Assembly (NCBI GenBank): GCA_963828825.1
Contig: CAWHGF010000007.1
Location: 434,001 to 498,000 of the forward strand
DNA length: 64,000 nt
From: Bog-473 sp963828825
Lineage (GTDB): Bacteria > Actinomycetota > Acidimicrobiia > Acidimicrobiales > RAAP-2
Reading direction: 5' to 3'
In this document: positions 16,936 to 25,446 of the stretch, piece by piece
Numbering within the stretch: the stretch's first letter is position 1
Layout of the letters: each line of letters opens with the position of its first letter
Notes under the pieces: generated by a model
Databases searched by the model: none
Told to the model about the DNA's origin: nothing
The model's input: only the letters and a program-made list of their open reading frames with translations
Translations under genes and position numbers: made by a program

Positions 16936-18205
16936 TCAGGCCGGGAAGGGCTCTTCCAGCAGCGACGCGCCCCGTTGGAGGCTGGCGGGGGAGAACCCGG
17001 CTGTCCTCCGGTAGTCCTCCGTGACCCGTGCGATCTCCTCGGGCGTGATCACGTCGGCGATGTCGTCGAACCCGTCGGGTGCACGCTCTTCGACCATCAC
17101 CATGGGCAACTCGGGACCGAAGCCGCGATTCGCGTGGACGATCGCCGCGGTCGCGGGCCGGCGGACCGCCTCGTAGCGGTCGAGGGCCCCGGCGGGATTG
17201 TCGAGCGAGCGCCGGAGGCATCCGGCCAACACCCTGGCGTCGAGGATCGCCTGGGATGCACCGTTGGAGCCAATCGGGTACATCGGGTGGGCGGCATCAC
17301 CGAGGAGCGTGGTCCCGTCGAACGTCCAACGCGGTAACGGCTCCCGGTCGATCATCGGGAACACGAACGTCTCCGGTGCCGCGCTCGATGATGGCGCGCA
17401 CGTCGATCCAGTCGAAGTGCCAGGACGCGAAACGCGGCAGGAAGTCGTCGAGCGATCCCTTGCGATTCCAATCCTCCTGCGTCGCCAGGTCCGACTCTGG
17501 TTGCCGGAGCTCCGCAATGAAATTGAAGAGCTGCCTGCCATCGGGCAGGTCGGCGATCGGATAGCCGACGAACTTCTGGTCAGGGTGCCCGGCCCAGATC
17601 ATGGAGCGACCGTCGAGCACCGGTTCGATCTCCGCCACCCCACGCCACAGCAGCGATCCGTTCCAAAGAGGTGGCCCCTCCTCGGGGTAGCGCTGGGCCC
17701 GGGCGACGCTGTGGATGCCGTCAGCCGCGATGAGCACGTCCGCCTCCACCGGCCCGCCCTCGAACACCCCCACAGGATGACCGGCCGCCTGCTCCACCCG
17801 GACAAGAGACTGCCCGAGATGCAGCGCGTCCCGGCCAACGCGATCGAGCACCGCCTCCAGGAGAATCTCCTGCAGGACGCCGCGATGCAGGGAGATCTGG
17901 GGCCACGGGTACCCGGCGGCGAGGCCGCGTTGCTCCCGCCAGATCTCCTGACCGCGCCGTGTGCAATAGACGAGCTGCGTGGGCGCTACTGACCGGGCAC
18001 TGAGCTCGTCGAGGAGGCCCAGCGCATCGAGCTCGCGGACGGCGTGGGGCAAGAGGTTGATGCCAACCCCAAGGGGGCGCAGCTGCTTGACCGAGTCGAA
18101 GACGTCGACCTGCAACCCGATCTCGTGCAGGCTCAACGCGGTGGTCAGGCCGCCGATGCCGGCGCCGACGACCGCACAACGGAGACCGGTGTCTCCTCCG
18201 CTCAC
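16936..18205 (-). pseudogene. FAD-dependent monooxygenase (salicylate hydroxylase-like), frameshifted
   Basis: ATG at 18205 begins with CAVVGAGIGGLTTALSLHEI (GxGxxG FAD motif); VLIAADGIHSVARAQ is the DG motif near residue 155. At about 17377-17383 the frame shifts by one base and continues as APETFVFPMIDREPLPRW, then TTLLGDAAHPMYPIGSNG (the GD motif) to the stop at 16936. Removing one base from the CCGCGC run restores a 422-residue protein of normal length for this class A flavin hydroxylase family. It lies last in an operon with a DUF3237 protein (4-base overlap), a VOC protein and an alcohol dehydrogenase. It would hydroxylate an aromatic or cyclic ketone-type substrate if intact. Confidence 0.8.
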
Positions 18206-18672
18206 AGGACCTCGTGCACGTCGATGCGCACGAGCGACTGTTCCCGCCTTCCGGTGGAGACGGCGACAAGGTGGTTGAGCCAGCTCAGTCGTGGTGCCGG
18301 CGTCGCCAAGCGCACCAGGGTCCTGAAGTAGTACTCGTCGGGGTCAACCTGGTCCCCGCGGGCCAGGCGGGCAGTCACGTCATCGGTCGCCCGGCGCAGC
18401 CCCTGCGACACCACCTCGATGGCCTCGTTCTCGTCCGTCAGGAGCGTGTAGTGCGCATCGATGTCCAGCGTGCCGTCGGGTCGGACCGTCTGCCAATCGA
18501 CGCCGCCCTGCAGGATGGAGCCCCCCAGGCCGTCTCGACCCTCGAAGGTCCCGCCCTCGAAGGGCACGAAACGGCGTCCCCCGCCGAGATCGACGAGAGA
18601 GAGCACGTTGACGTAAATCGACATGAGCTCACGCAGTTCGACTGCCCGCACGTTGTGTCGACCCCTCCTCAT
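18202..18672 (-). CDS. DUF3237 family protein
   Basis: A 156-residue protein with VPFEGGTFEGRDGLGGSILQ, GGVDWQTVRPDGTLDIDAHY and DEYYFRTLVRL, matching the beta-barrel DUF3237 family often found with aromatic or terpenoid catabolism genes. No enzymatic role is established. Start ATG 18672 (alternatives GTG 18651 or ATG 18621); the long upstream extension of the frame is a shadow of the VOC gene. Its stop overlaps the monooxygenase start as ATGA. Confidence 0.75.
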   Translation of the reverse strand: MRRGRHNVRAVELRELMSIYVNVLSLVDLGGGRRFVPFEGGTFEGRDGLGGSILQGGVDWQTVRPDGTLDIDAHYTLLTDENEAIEVVSQGLRRATDDVTARLARGDQVDPDEYYFRTLVRLATPAPRLSWLNHLVAVSTGRREQSLVRIDVHEVL

Positions 18673-18727
18673 GCCGTGGTCCGGGCGATGGTAACAGGGG
18701 GTGATTCTCCGCCCGAAAAGGCGCGCC

Positions 18728-19181
18728 CTACTGTTCGCCCGAGGCCCAGTAACCCTCGAGCCCGGCAGCGATGTCCCGGCTGACGAGCTCGATCCGGGGG
18801 CCGCTCGGGCTCCGGTGATAGGCCCAGACCGCGGCGCCGTCTGGGCGTACGCCGGTCGCCTCGGCGGCGAAGCCACGCGCGGTTACAGCGCGCCGCGTCG
18901 CCGACGACATCGTCCGACCAGTACCCGAGGTGGTGGATGCCCGAACCCGGCGCGGGCGTCCAAAGCGTCCCGGGAATGCTCTTGATCACCTCCACCCTCG
19001 GTGCGGTCGTCGAGTACGTGAACACGAGGTCGAGGGTGATGTCGCCGTCGGGCAGGACGACGGGTGTGCTGACGGAGAGCGGCGGGCACCACCGATGCCC
19101 GAACAGGTCGGAGAGATCGTCGAGTGCGGCCTTGAAGTCGTCGACGACAACGCCCACATGGAACTGGTCCGCGGTCTTCAC
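18728..19181 (-). pseudogene. VOC/glyoxalase-fold protein, frameshifted
   Basis: ATG at 19181 starts KTADQFHVGVVVDDFKAALD, a typical VOC N-terminal module; GSGIHHLGYWSDDV follows. Near 18876-18882 the frame shifts by one base, continuing as ARGFAAEATGVRPDG, AAVWAYHRSPSGPRIELV and the stop at 18728. Deleting one base from the GCGCGG run restores a 150-residue protein with both half-motifs (paired beta-alpha-beta3 units). It overlaps the alcohol dehydrogenase stop by 4 bases. Substrate unknown; such proteins are isomerases, lyases or dioxygenases. Confidence 0.72.
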
Positions 19182-20116
19182 GAGGGCTCGATCACGACAC
19201 GCACGGCGCCGGCGGCACGGTCGGACGCGACTCGGAACGCCTCCGCGGCGTCTTCAATGGGAAAGCGATGTGTGATAAGCGTCCGGGCGATGTCGGGATC
19301 CTCGCCCAGCATGCCCGCGGCGTCCTCCATCTCCCGTCCGCCATCGTGGGCGCAGTACCCGAGCGACGGGATGACCCGGGCCTCCTTGTGGAAGAGCGGC
19401 ATCCAGTCCAGCTGCACAGGCCCGAAATGCACGCCGAGGACGACGATCGTCCCGCCGGGTGCCACCAACTCACCGCACCGGGCCAGGCTCGCCTCGGATC
19501 CCGCTGCCTCGACGACGACGTCGTACTGTCCGTAGGCGTCGACACGCGCCCCGAGGCGCTCGCCGGCTTCCTTCTGATAGGGGTGGCGGGCCTCGAGGGC
19601 GACGTCGTCCGCGCCGAGCCGACGAGCCCCGGCCACGGCGAGCAAGCCGAGCGCGCCGGCGCCGACCACCGCGACCCGTGTGCCTGGCCGGGTGTCGGCA
19701 AGGCGGAGTGCGTGCCACGAGACAGAAGCCGGCTCGACAATTGAGGCGTCGCGCACGTCGAAGCCGGAGGGCAACGGCACCAACCTGACGGTCGGAGCGC
19801 GGAACTTCTCGGCCATGCCCCCGTCGGCACCGATGCCGAGTGCGCGCTGACCGTGCGTCGGGCAGAGGTTGTACGCGCCGCGACGACATTGCTCGCACTC
19901 CATGCACCCGTAGATGGCCTCGACCACCACCGGGGTGCCGTCCTCTCGCACCCCGGCGAGCTCATGACCCAGGATGTTCCGGCTCCCAAACCGGATGTAG
20001 CTCAGGTCGGAGCCGCAGATGCTGGTCGCGCGCATATCGAGCACCTCGCCGATCCCCGGCGGCTCGTCGACGTCAACGACGGCCACGCCTCCCTCGATGC
20101 TGCGTACAGCCTTCAT
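19178..20116 (-). CDS. Zinc-dependent alcohol dehydrogenase (MDR family)
   Basis: A 312-residue medium-chain dehydrogenase. SICGSDL and NILGHELAG carry catalytic zinc ligands; GCMECEQCRRGAYNLC is the four-cysteine structural zinc loop; VAVVGAGALGLLAVAGARRL is the cofactor Rossmann motif. It oxidises an alcohol to an aldehyde or ketone, or the reverse. ATG at 20116 is behind GGAGGGGGCG; an upstream in-frame ATG at 20167 lacks a comparable site. It heads the minus-strand operon ADH-VOC-DUF3237-FAD monooxygenase, with 4-base overlaps between several members. Confidence 0.92.
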   Translation of the reverse strand: MKAVRSIEGGVAVVDVDEPPGIGEVLDMRATSICGSDLSYIRFGSRNILGHELAGVREDGTPVVVEAIYGCMECEQCRRGAYNLCPTHGQRALGIGADGGMAEKFRAPTVRLVPLPSGFDVRDASIVEPASVSWHALRLADTRPGTRVAVVGAGALGLLAVAGARRLGADDVALEARHPYQKEAGERLGARVDAYGQYDVVVEAAGSEASLARCGELVAPGGTIVVLGVHFGPVQLDWMPLFHKEARVIPSLGYCAHDGGREMEDAAGMLGEDPDIARTLITHRFPIEDAAEAFRVASDRAAGAVRVVIEPS

Positions 20117-20184
20117 CGCCCCCTCCTCGTCGGCCATTGTGTCAGTTGTTGCCGGTGGGACAACCATAGATATCCTCTAACTCC

Positions 20185-20238
20185 GTGTCATGGGGGTGCG
20201 GTGGTAGCGATCTGCATCCCGCTCCCGACCATCGCTGA
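20185..20238 (+). other. Possible 17-codon leader ORF before the luciferase-like gene
   Basis: GTG at 20185 lies 8 bases after a TATCCT box and encodes VSWGCGGSDLHPAPDHR; its TGA overlaps an in-frame ATG of the next gene (TGATG). This could be a leaderless translated leader; it is only suggestive. Confidence 0.2.
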
Positions 20239-20252
20239 TGAGGAGTCTGCCG

Positions 20253-21170
20253 GTGACCACCGCGCTCGAATACTGGGTCTTCCTGCCGCAGATGCGGCTG
20301 ACCATGGACCAGATGGTGGAGCGTGCCCGTGCCGCGGAGGCGGCAGGATTCCGCGGCATCGCCTCCATGGACCACCTGGCCCCGCCCGGCGCCGAGGGTT
20401 CGCCGATGTTCGAAGCGATTGTGACCAGCGCGTGGCTCGCCGGTCGGACCGAGCAGCTCCGTGTCGGATCGCTGGTCCTCTGCGACTCATTCCGACATCC
20501 CGCCGTGCTGGCGCGTGAGGCCGTCACCCTCGACCATGCCTCCGGAGGGCGCTACGAGCTCGGCATCGGGTGGGGCTCGGTGGTCGACGAGATGCGGGCC
20601 TTCGGAATCGGCTCGCTTGAGCCCGAGCAACGGCTGAGCCGGCTTCAGGAATCGCTCGAGATCATCAAGGCGCTATGGGCCGGAGAGACGCTCGACTATG
20701 AGGGTGAGCACTTCCACCTCCACGATGCGCAGCAACGGCCGGGACCCCTCAGCAAGATTCCGATCGTCATCGGCGGAGCCGGCAAAGGGACCATGCGCTT
20801 GGTCGCCGCCCACGCGGACTGGTGGAACGTGCATACAGGCATCGTGGACCGGCTGGACGAGATGCGACCGTTCTCCGGGCAGGCGCGGTGCTCGCTGCAG
20901 GTGCAGGTCGCGTTCGTTCCCCCGTCGGGCTCGCGCCAGGAGATCGAGGCGACGGCCCGTCGGCGCTTCGGGCCCGGCCCGATCGTCGGAACCGGCCCCG
21001 AACTCGTGAACTATTTCGGGTCGCTCCGTGCACGCGGGGTCGAGCGTCTCTACGTATGGTTCTGTGATTTCGCCCCGCCCGACACGCTGGCCGGCTTCGG
21101 CGACGCTGTCATCGGGCAACTCGGTGACGCCGGCACACCATCGACGTCGGCTTGGTCCAGCCCCCATTGA
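20253..21170 (+). CDS. Luciferase-like (probably F420-dependent) oxidoreductase
   Basis: About 305 residues. EYWVFLPQMRLTMDQMVERA, GIASMDHLAPPG, VLAREAVTLDHASGGRYELG, IGWGSVVDEMRAFG and IPIVIGGAGKGTMRL are typical of the F420-binding LLM class, whose members reduce or oxidise small organics with coenzyme F420. GTG at 20253 has a well-placed GAGGAG seven bases upstream; ATG at 20238 is the alternative. Divergent from the alcohol dehydrogenase operon, and might share its regulation. Confidence 0.85.
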   Translation: MTTALEYWVFLPQMRLTMDQMVERARAAEAAGFRGIASMDHLAPPGAEGSPMFEAIVTSAWLAGRTEQLRVGSLVLCDSFRHPAVLAREAVTLDHASGGRYELGIGWGSVVDEMRAFGIGSLEPEQRLSRLQESLEIIKALWAGETLDYEGEHFHLHDAQQRPGPLSKIPIVIGGAGKGTMRLVAAHADWWNVHTGIVDRLDEMRPFSGQARCSLQVQVAFVPPSGSRQEIEATARRRFGPGPIVGTGPELVNYFGSLRARGVERLYVWFCDFAPPDTLAGFGDAVIGQLGDAGTPSTSAWSSPH

Positions 21171-21481
21171 GGAGGGCGCGGGCCTCGGGACCGCCGTCGA
21201 TCGTGTCCTGGACCTCATGGAAGGCTCCCGAGCTCAACGAGTTCAAGCACACCGCCGTCTTGCGCTGAAGCCCAGGGCCCGCCACGTTCGACCCCTTCTA
21301 TCTGGGCCATCACAAAAGGGGGGTTTCACCCGGGATCGGGTAAATCCATACGGCATTCGCGTGAACTGCAGCGACATTCAGGAAATTGAAGTCTAGAATC
21401 ACAGAACGGATTGAGAGCGTCGACACGAAGTGTTGCCGCTGTCCCCGGGGCACTCGACAACGATTGCGGGGAAGCGGAACT
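21171..21481. other. Noncoding gap of about 310 bases
   Basis: No convincing gene or structured RNA is visible. It holds a stretch of A/T-richer DNA from about 21340, including GAAGTCTAGAATC near 21390, which probably contains the promoter of the desaturase gene. The first 100 bases have coding-like composition but no family signature. Confidence 0.5.
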
Positions 21482-22531
21482 ATGCCAGCGGCAACCATCG
21501 AAACCACGTCGGTTGATTTCGGCGTCCTCTCCAGACAAGTGCGCGATGCAGGCCTGCTCGACCGCCGCTTCGGCTACTACGCCGTCATGATCCCGCTGAC
21601 CATCGCGGCCTTCGGCGTGGGGTTCGCCGCACTGGTCCTGATCGGGAGTTCGTGGTGGGCCCTCGGCATCGCGGCGTTCTTGGGCCTGGCCTTCACCCAA
21701 CTCGGCTTTGTCGGGCACGACGCCGGCCACCACGAGGTCTTTCGTTCACGCCGGGCGAACCGGTTCCTCGGGCTCGCCGTAGGCAACATGTTGATCGGGA
21801 TGAGCTTCGGCTGGTGGGTCCCGAAGCACAGCGCGCATCACGCGCATCCCAACGAGGTCGGACGTGACCCTGACGTCGGTGATGGCGGCGTCGCCGTGCC
21901 GGCCGCCGATGGACAGCTCCCGATCGCCAACTGGCCCTCCCACTTCATGACGAAATGGCAGGCTCCACTGTTCTTCCCGCTCATGGTGCTGCGCAGCACC
22001 GGCATCTACGTGCTGGGGATCCAGCGGCTGGTCCGGCAGCGCGACCGAGCGGCTTTCGTGGAGGGCGCGTTGCTGAGCCTGCATGCAGCCCTCTACCTGT
22101 CCGTTGTGTTCTGGGTCCTGTCGCCGCTGAAGGCAGTGGTGTTCATCGTCATCCAGCAGGCGGTGTTCTCTGTCTATCTCGGTTGCAGCTTCGCCCCCAA
22201 CCACAAGGGCATGCCCATCGTCGATCCGGCTCTGGGCATGAGCTTCGTGCGACGGCAGGTCATCACCTCGCGCAATGTCGCCGGAGGCTGGTTCACCAAC
22301 GTGGCGCTCGGGGGTCTCAACTTCCAGATTGAGCACCACCTCTTCCCGAGCATGCCCCGGCCCAACCTGTCGCGGGCCCAGAGCATCGTGAGGGCCTTCT
22401 GCCTCGACAACGACCTGACCTACTGCGAGGACAGCCTGACCGGCTCGTACCGTCAGACGATCCGGAACCTGCGGGCGGGCGCGCTCGCCGCCGCCCAGCC
22501 GCGCCTCGTCATGGCGCAAGCCGGTCAATGA
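21482..22531 (+). CDS. Membrane fatty acid desaturase (acyl-lipid/CoA type)
   Basis: A 349-residue integral membrane di-iron enzyme. Three histidine boxes are present: HDAGHH (residues about 79-84), HSAHHAHPN (from about 116) and QIEHH (about 282-286), the latter with the Q found in linoleoyl-type and delta-6/front-end-like desaturases including actinobacterial DesA3 relatives. Hydrophobic segments flank the boxes (about residues 35-75, 95-112, 165-180, 195-235). It inserts a double bond into an acyl chain using O2 and electrons from a reductase not encoded here. A longer frame upstream has no support. Confidence 0.92.
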   Translation: MPAATIETTSVDFGVLSRQVRDAGLLDRRFGYYAVMIPLTIAAFGVGFAALVLIGSSWWALGIAAFLGLAFTQLGFVGHDAGHHEVFRSRRANRFLGLAVGNMLIGMSFGWWVPKHSAHHAHPNEVGRDPDVGDGGVAVPAADGQLPIANWPSHFMTKWQAPLFFPLMVLRSTGIYVLGIQRLVRQRDRAAFVEGALLSLHAALYLSVVFWVLSPLKAVVFIVIQQAVFSVYLGCSFAPNHKGMPIVDPALGMSFVRRQVITSRNVAGGWFTNVALGGLNFQIEHHLFPSMPRPNLSRAQSIVRAFCLDNDLTYCEDSLTGSYRQTIRNLRAGALAAAQPRLVMAQAGQ

Positions 22532-22648
22532 CGCTCTGACCAAAGCGGTCCGCGGCGCTGAGACCCGCGATCACACACCGGAGACCGCTCGCTCGCTCGA
22601 TCGAGCGCAGACGGAGCCCAGCGGGTCGTTGACGCATCTTCGAGCAGG

Positions 22649-22690
22649 GTGCTAAGCACTTGTACAACAAATGCTGAGCGTCTGCTCAGC
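22649..22690. promoter_or_regulatory. Cluster of inverted repeats upstream of the P450-SDR-TetR operon
   Basis: Three dyads lie in 42 bases: GTGCT-A-AGCAC (22649-22659), TTGTACAA (22660-22667) and GCTGAGC-GTCT-GCTCAGC (22673-22679 with 22684-22690). The first and third share the TGCTNAGC half. They lie just before the P450 start at 22712 and are good candidates for the operator of the TetR protein encoded last in the same operon (inference). Confidence 0.55.
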
Positions 22691-22711
22691 CACGGGACGG
22701 GAGCTGGCCCC

Positions 22712-23995
22712 ATGACGGACTACGACTCGGTGGACTTCTTTGCCGATGCCTCCTTGTTGGAGGACCCCTATCCATACTTCGACCATCTGCGGTCGCAGTG
22801 CCCGGTCCTGCCCACGGCGCATCACGGTGTCGTGGCGGTATCCGGCTATGAGGAAGCGGCCGAGATCTATCTCAACCCTGACGAGTTCTCTTCGTGCAAC
22901 TCGGTGATCGGTCCATTTGCTGCCTTCCCCGTCCCGCTGGAGGGCGACGACGTCGGAGACATCATCGACACCTACCGCGACCAGCTGCCGATGTTTGAGC
23001 ACATGGTCACGATGGACCAGCCCATGCACACGCGTGAGCGCTCCCTCATCATGCGACTCCTGACACCGAAGCGCCTGCGGGACAACGAGGCGTTCATGCG
23101 GCGGCTCGCCGATCAGCAGATCAACGAGTTCGTCGCTCAGGGACAGTGTGAGTTCATCAGTGCCTACTCGCAGCCGTTCGCAATGCTCGTGGTCGCGGAC
23201 GTGCTGGGTGTTCCGGAGGAGGACCACACACGATTTCGTCAGCATTTCGGTCTGACCGGGAACCCCGGCGCCATCGGGGAAGAGGGGGAGGGCATGGAAG
23301 CCAACGCCCTCGGGTGGCTGGACGATGAGTTCGCCCGCTACATCGAGGACCGGCGACGCGAGCCCCGTGGCGACGTCCTCACCGATCTGGCTCTGGCCAC
23401 TTACCCGGACGGGTCGACGCCGGATGTGACATCAGTCGTGCGCACATCGACGTTCCTGTTCGCCGCCGGTCAGGAGACGACCGCACGCCTCTTGGCCATG
23501 GCACTCAAGTACCTGTGTGAATACCCGGAGCTGCAGGACGAACTGCGAGCGCACAAGGATCGCATCCCGGGGTTCATCGAGGAGGCCTTGCGCATTGAGA
23601 GCCCGGTCAAGGCAGACTTCCGCCTGGCCCGACGGAGCACGACCGTGGCCGGGGTGGACATCGCCGCCGGCACCCCCGTCATGCTCCTCAATGGGGCGGC
23701 CAACCGCGACCCCCGTCTGTTCGAGTGCCCGAACGAGTTCCGCGTCGACCGCCCCAACGCCAAGGTGCACCTGGCCTTCGGGCGTGGTCCGCACGCCTGC
23801 CCGGGAGGGCCACTGGCACGGGTCGAGGGCCGAGTCAGTGTCGAACGCATCCTCGACAGCATGCACGACATCCGGCTCTCCGAGGAGCATCACGGACCAC
23901 CCTCGGATCGTCGCTACCACTACGAGCCGACCTGGATACTGCGCGGCTTGCATACGCTCCACATCGAGTTCACCCCCTCTGAGGCGTCGGCGTGA
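22712..23995 (+). CDS. Cytochrome P450
   Basis: A 427-residue P450. AAGQETTARLLAMAL is the I-helix, EEALRIESP the ExxR region and FGRGPHACPGGPLAR the heme loop with Cys about residue 363; Pro after the Cys is unusual and shared with the paralogue at 26574-27872. The N-terminus YDSVDFFADASLLEDPYPYF is also shared with that paralogue. ATG at 22712 is preceded by GGGACGGGAGC. The stop overlaps the downstream SDR start by 4 bases (GTGA), so the P450 and SDR form one translational unit, likely hydroxylating a carbon and oxidising the alcohol to a ketone. Confidence 0.93.
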   Translation: MTDYDSVDFFADASLLEDPYPYFDHLRSQCPVLPTAHHGVVAVSGYEEAAEIYLNPDEFSSCNSVIGPFAAFPVPLEGDDVGDIIDTYRDQLPMFEHMVTMDQPMHTRERSLIMRLLTPKRLRDNEAFMRRLADQQINEFVAQGQCEFISAYSQPFAMLVVADVLGVPEEDHTRFRQHFGLTGNPGAIGEEGEGMEANALGWLDDEFARYIEDRRREPRGDVLTDLALATYPDGSTPDVTSVVRTSTFLFAAGQETTARLLAMALKYLCEYPELQDELRAHKDRIPGFIEEALRIESPVKADFRLARRSTTVAGVDIAAGTPVMLLNGAANRDPRLFECPNEFRVDRPNAKVHLAFGRGPHACPGGPLARVEGRVSVERILDSMHDIRLSEEHHGPPSDRRYHYEPTWILRGLHTLHIEFTPSEASA

Positions 23996-24738
23996 GCGGC
24001 CGGGTTGCCGTCGTGACCGGGGCGGCCTCAGGCATCGGCCTGGGGGTTGCCCGTCGGCTCGCAGAAGACGACCACGCCGTCGCGCTGCTCGATCTGGACG
24101 GTGACGGTGTCCGCCAGGCGGTGAATGACCTGCAGGCCCAGGGCAGGCGCGTCAGAGGCCACGCGGTCGACGTAGCTGACCGTGTCGCCCTCGAGCGGGT
24201 GTATGCCTCGGTGCGCGAGGAACTCGGGCCGGTCACCATCGTCGTCACCAGCGCCGGGATCGAGGCATTCGACCCAGTGCTCGACATCACACCCGAGAAG
24301 TGGGACCGACTCATTGCGGTGAACCTCACCGGGACGTTCACCTGTCTGCAGCTAGCCGTGCCGGACATGGTGGCTGCCGGGTGGGGCCGCATCGTCACCA
24401 TCTCGTCGTCGAGCGCACAGTCGGGTGCGCCGAACATGGCGCACTACGTGGCGTCCAAGGGCGGTGTGATCGGTCTGACCAAGGCATTTGCACGAGAACT
24501 GGCGCGCCACGGCATCACGGCAAACACCATTCCTCCCACCATCGTCGACACACCGATGGCTCGAAAGGGGGAAGCGCACGGCGACGTGCCCCCGGTCGAG
24601 ACCATGGCGAAAATGGTGCCGCTTGGTCGGGCCGGGACGCCCGACGACATCGCCTCCGCCTGTTCGTATCTGTGCGCCGAGGAGGCCGGCTATATCACTG
24701 GCCAGATCATCGGCGTCAACGGAGGGATGTACATCTGA
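23992..24738 (+). CDS. Short-chain dehydrogenase/reductase
   Basis: A 248-residue classical SDR. VVTGAASGIGLGVARRLAED is the NAD(P) motif with an Asp (LLDLDGDG) after the second strand suggesting NAD; ISSSSAQSG gives the catalytic Ser and HYVASKGGVIG the Y-x3-K pair; it ends IIGVNGGMYI. The ITPEKW and NLTGTF segments are nearly identical to the SDR at 30312-31082. GTG start at 23992 overlaps the P450 stop. Expected to oxidise the P450-made alcohol. Confidence 0.93.
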   Translation: MSGRVAVVTGAASGIGLGVARRLAEDDHAVALLDLDGDGVRQAVNDLQAQGRRVRGHAVDVADRVALERVYASVREELGPVTIVVTSAGIEAFDPVLDITPEKWDRLIAVNLTGTFTCLQLAVPDMVAAGWGRIVTISSSSAQSGAPNMAHYVASKGGVIGLTKAFARELARHGITANTIPPTIVDTPMARKGEAHGDVPPVETMAKMVPLGRAGTPDDIASACSYLCAEEAGYITGQIIGVNGGMYI

Positions 24739-24764
24739 GCACGAGCGCAGGCGTCAACGGGTCC

Positions 24765-25370
24765 GTGAAGGATCCTGGGTCGGCCGGCACCCGTCGTATC
24801 GGTGCCGAGAACTCCAAAACGCGCGCAGCCCTCCTCGACGCGGCGGAGCGGGTCATGCTCAACGAGGGCTACGCAGCCGTGACCTCGCGACACGTCGCCG
24901 GTGAGGCCGGTCTGAAGCCACAGCTGGTGCACTACTACTTCCGCACCATGGACGATCTCTTCTTAGCCCTGTACCAACGTCGGGCCGAGCAAGGCTTCGA
25001 ACGTCGTGCCCAAGCCCTGCTGTCGGATCAGCCGCTCTGGTCTTTCTGGGAGCTCAGCCGCGAACCTCGAGGTACGGCGCTCACCATGGAGTTCGTTGCT
25101 CTGGGCAAACGCCGTCCGGCCATTCGAGCCGAGATCACGTCGTCTGCGGAGCGATTTCGCTCTGATCAGCTCAGAGCTCTCCGCGCGGTGTTCGAGCGCT
25201 CTGACGTCGACCAGGAGCGCTACCCGCCCATGGTCTGCACCGTGCTCATCACCGCGATCTCGCAGCTCCTCGTAATTGAGGAGGAGATGCTGGGGATGTC
25301 CACCGGGCACGCGGAGACGGTCGCGTTCGTGGAGGAGTTCCTCACCCTCACGGAGGGGCCGCACCGCTGA
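24765..25370 (+). CDS. TetR family transcriptional regulator
   Basis: About 201 residues from a GTG at 24765, 26 bases after the SDR stop. KTRAALLDAAERVMLNEGYA, VTSRHVAGEAGLKPQLVHYYF is the helix-turn-helix; the rest is an all-helical ligand domain. The frame extends upstream only as a shadow of the SDR. Being third in the P450-SDR operon it probably autoregulates through the dyads at 22649-22690. Confidence 0.88.
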   Translation: MKDPGSAGTRRIGAENSKTRAALLDAAERVMLNEGYAAVTSRHVAGEAGLKPQLVHYYFRTMDDLFLALYQRRAEQGFERRAQALLSDQPLWSFWELSREPRGTALTMEFVALGKRRPAIRAEITSSAERFRSDQLRALRAVFERSDVDQERYPPMVCTVLITAISQLLVIEEEMLGMSTGHAETVAFVEEFLTLTEGPHR

Positions 25371-25434
25371 GCTCCCGCGCCCCAGTAAGCAGCATGGCGC
25401 CCGGCGCGCCGTTGTCATCCCCCCGACCCCGTCT

Positions 25435-25440
25435 TAGGAT
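25435..25440 (+). promoter_or_regulatory. -10 box of a predicted leaderless transcript
   Basis: TAGGAT is followed by six bases and then the GTG at 25447; no Shine-Dalgarno precedes that start beyond the box itself. Confidence 0.5.
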
Positions 25441-25446
25441 GAGAAG

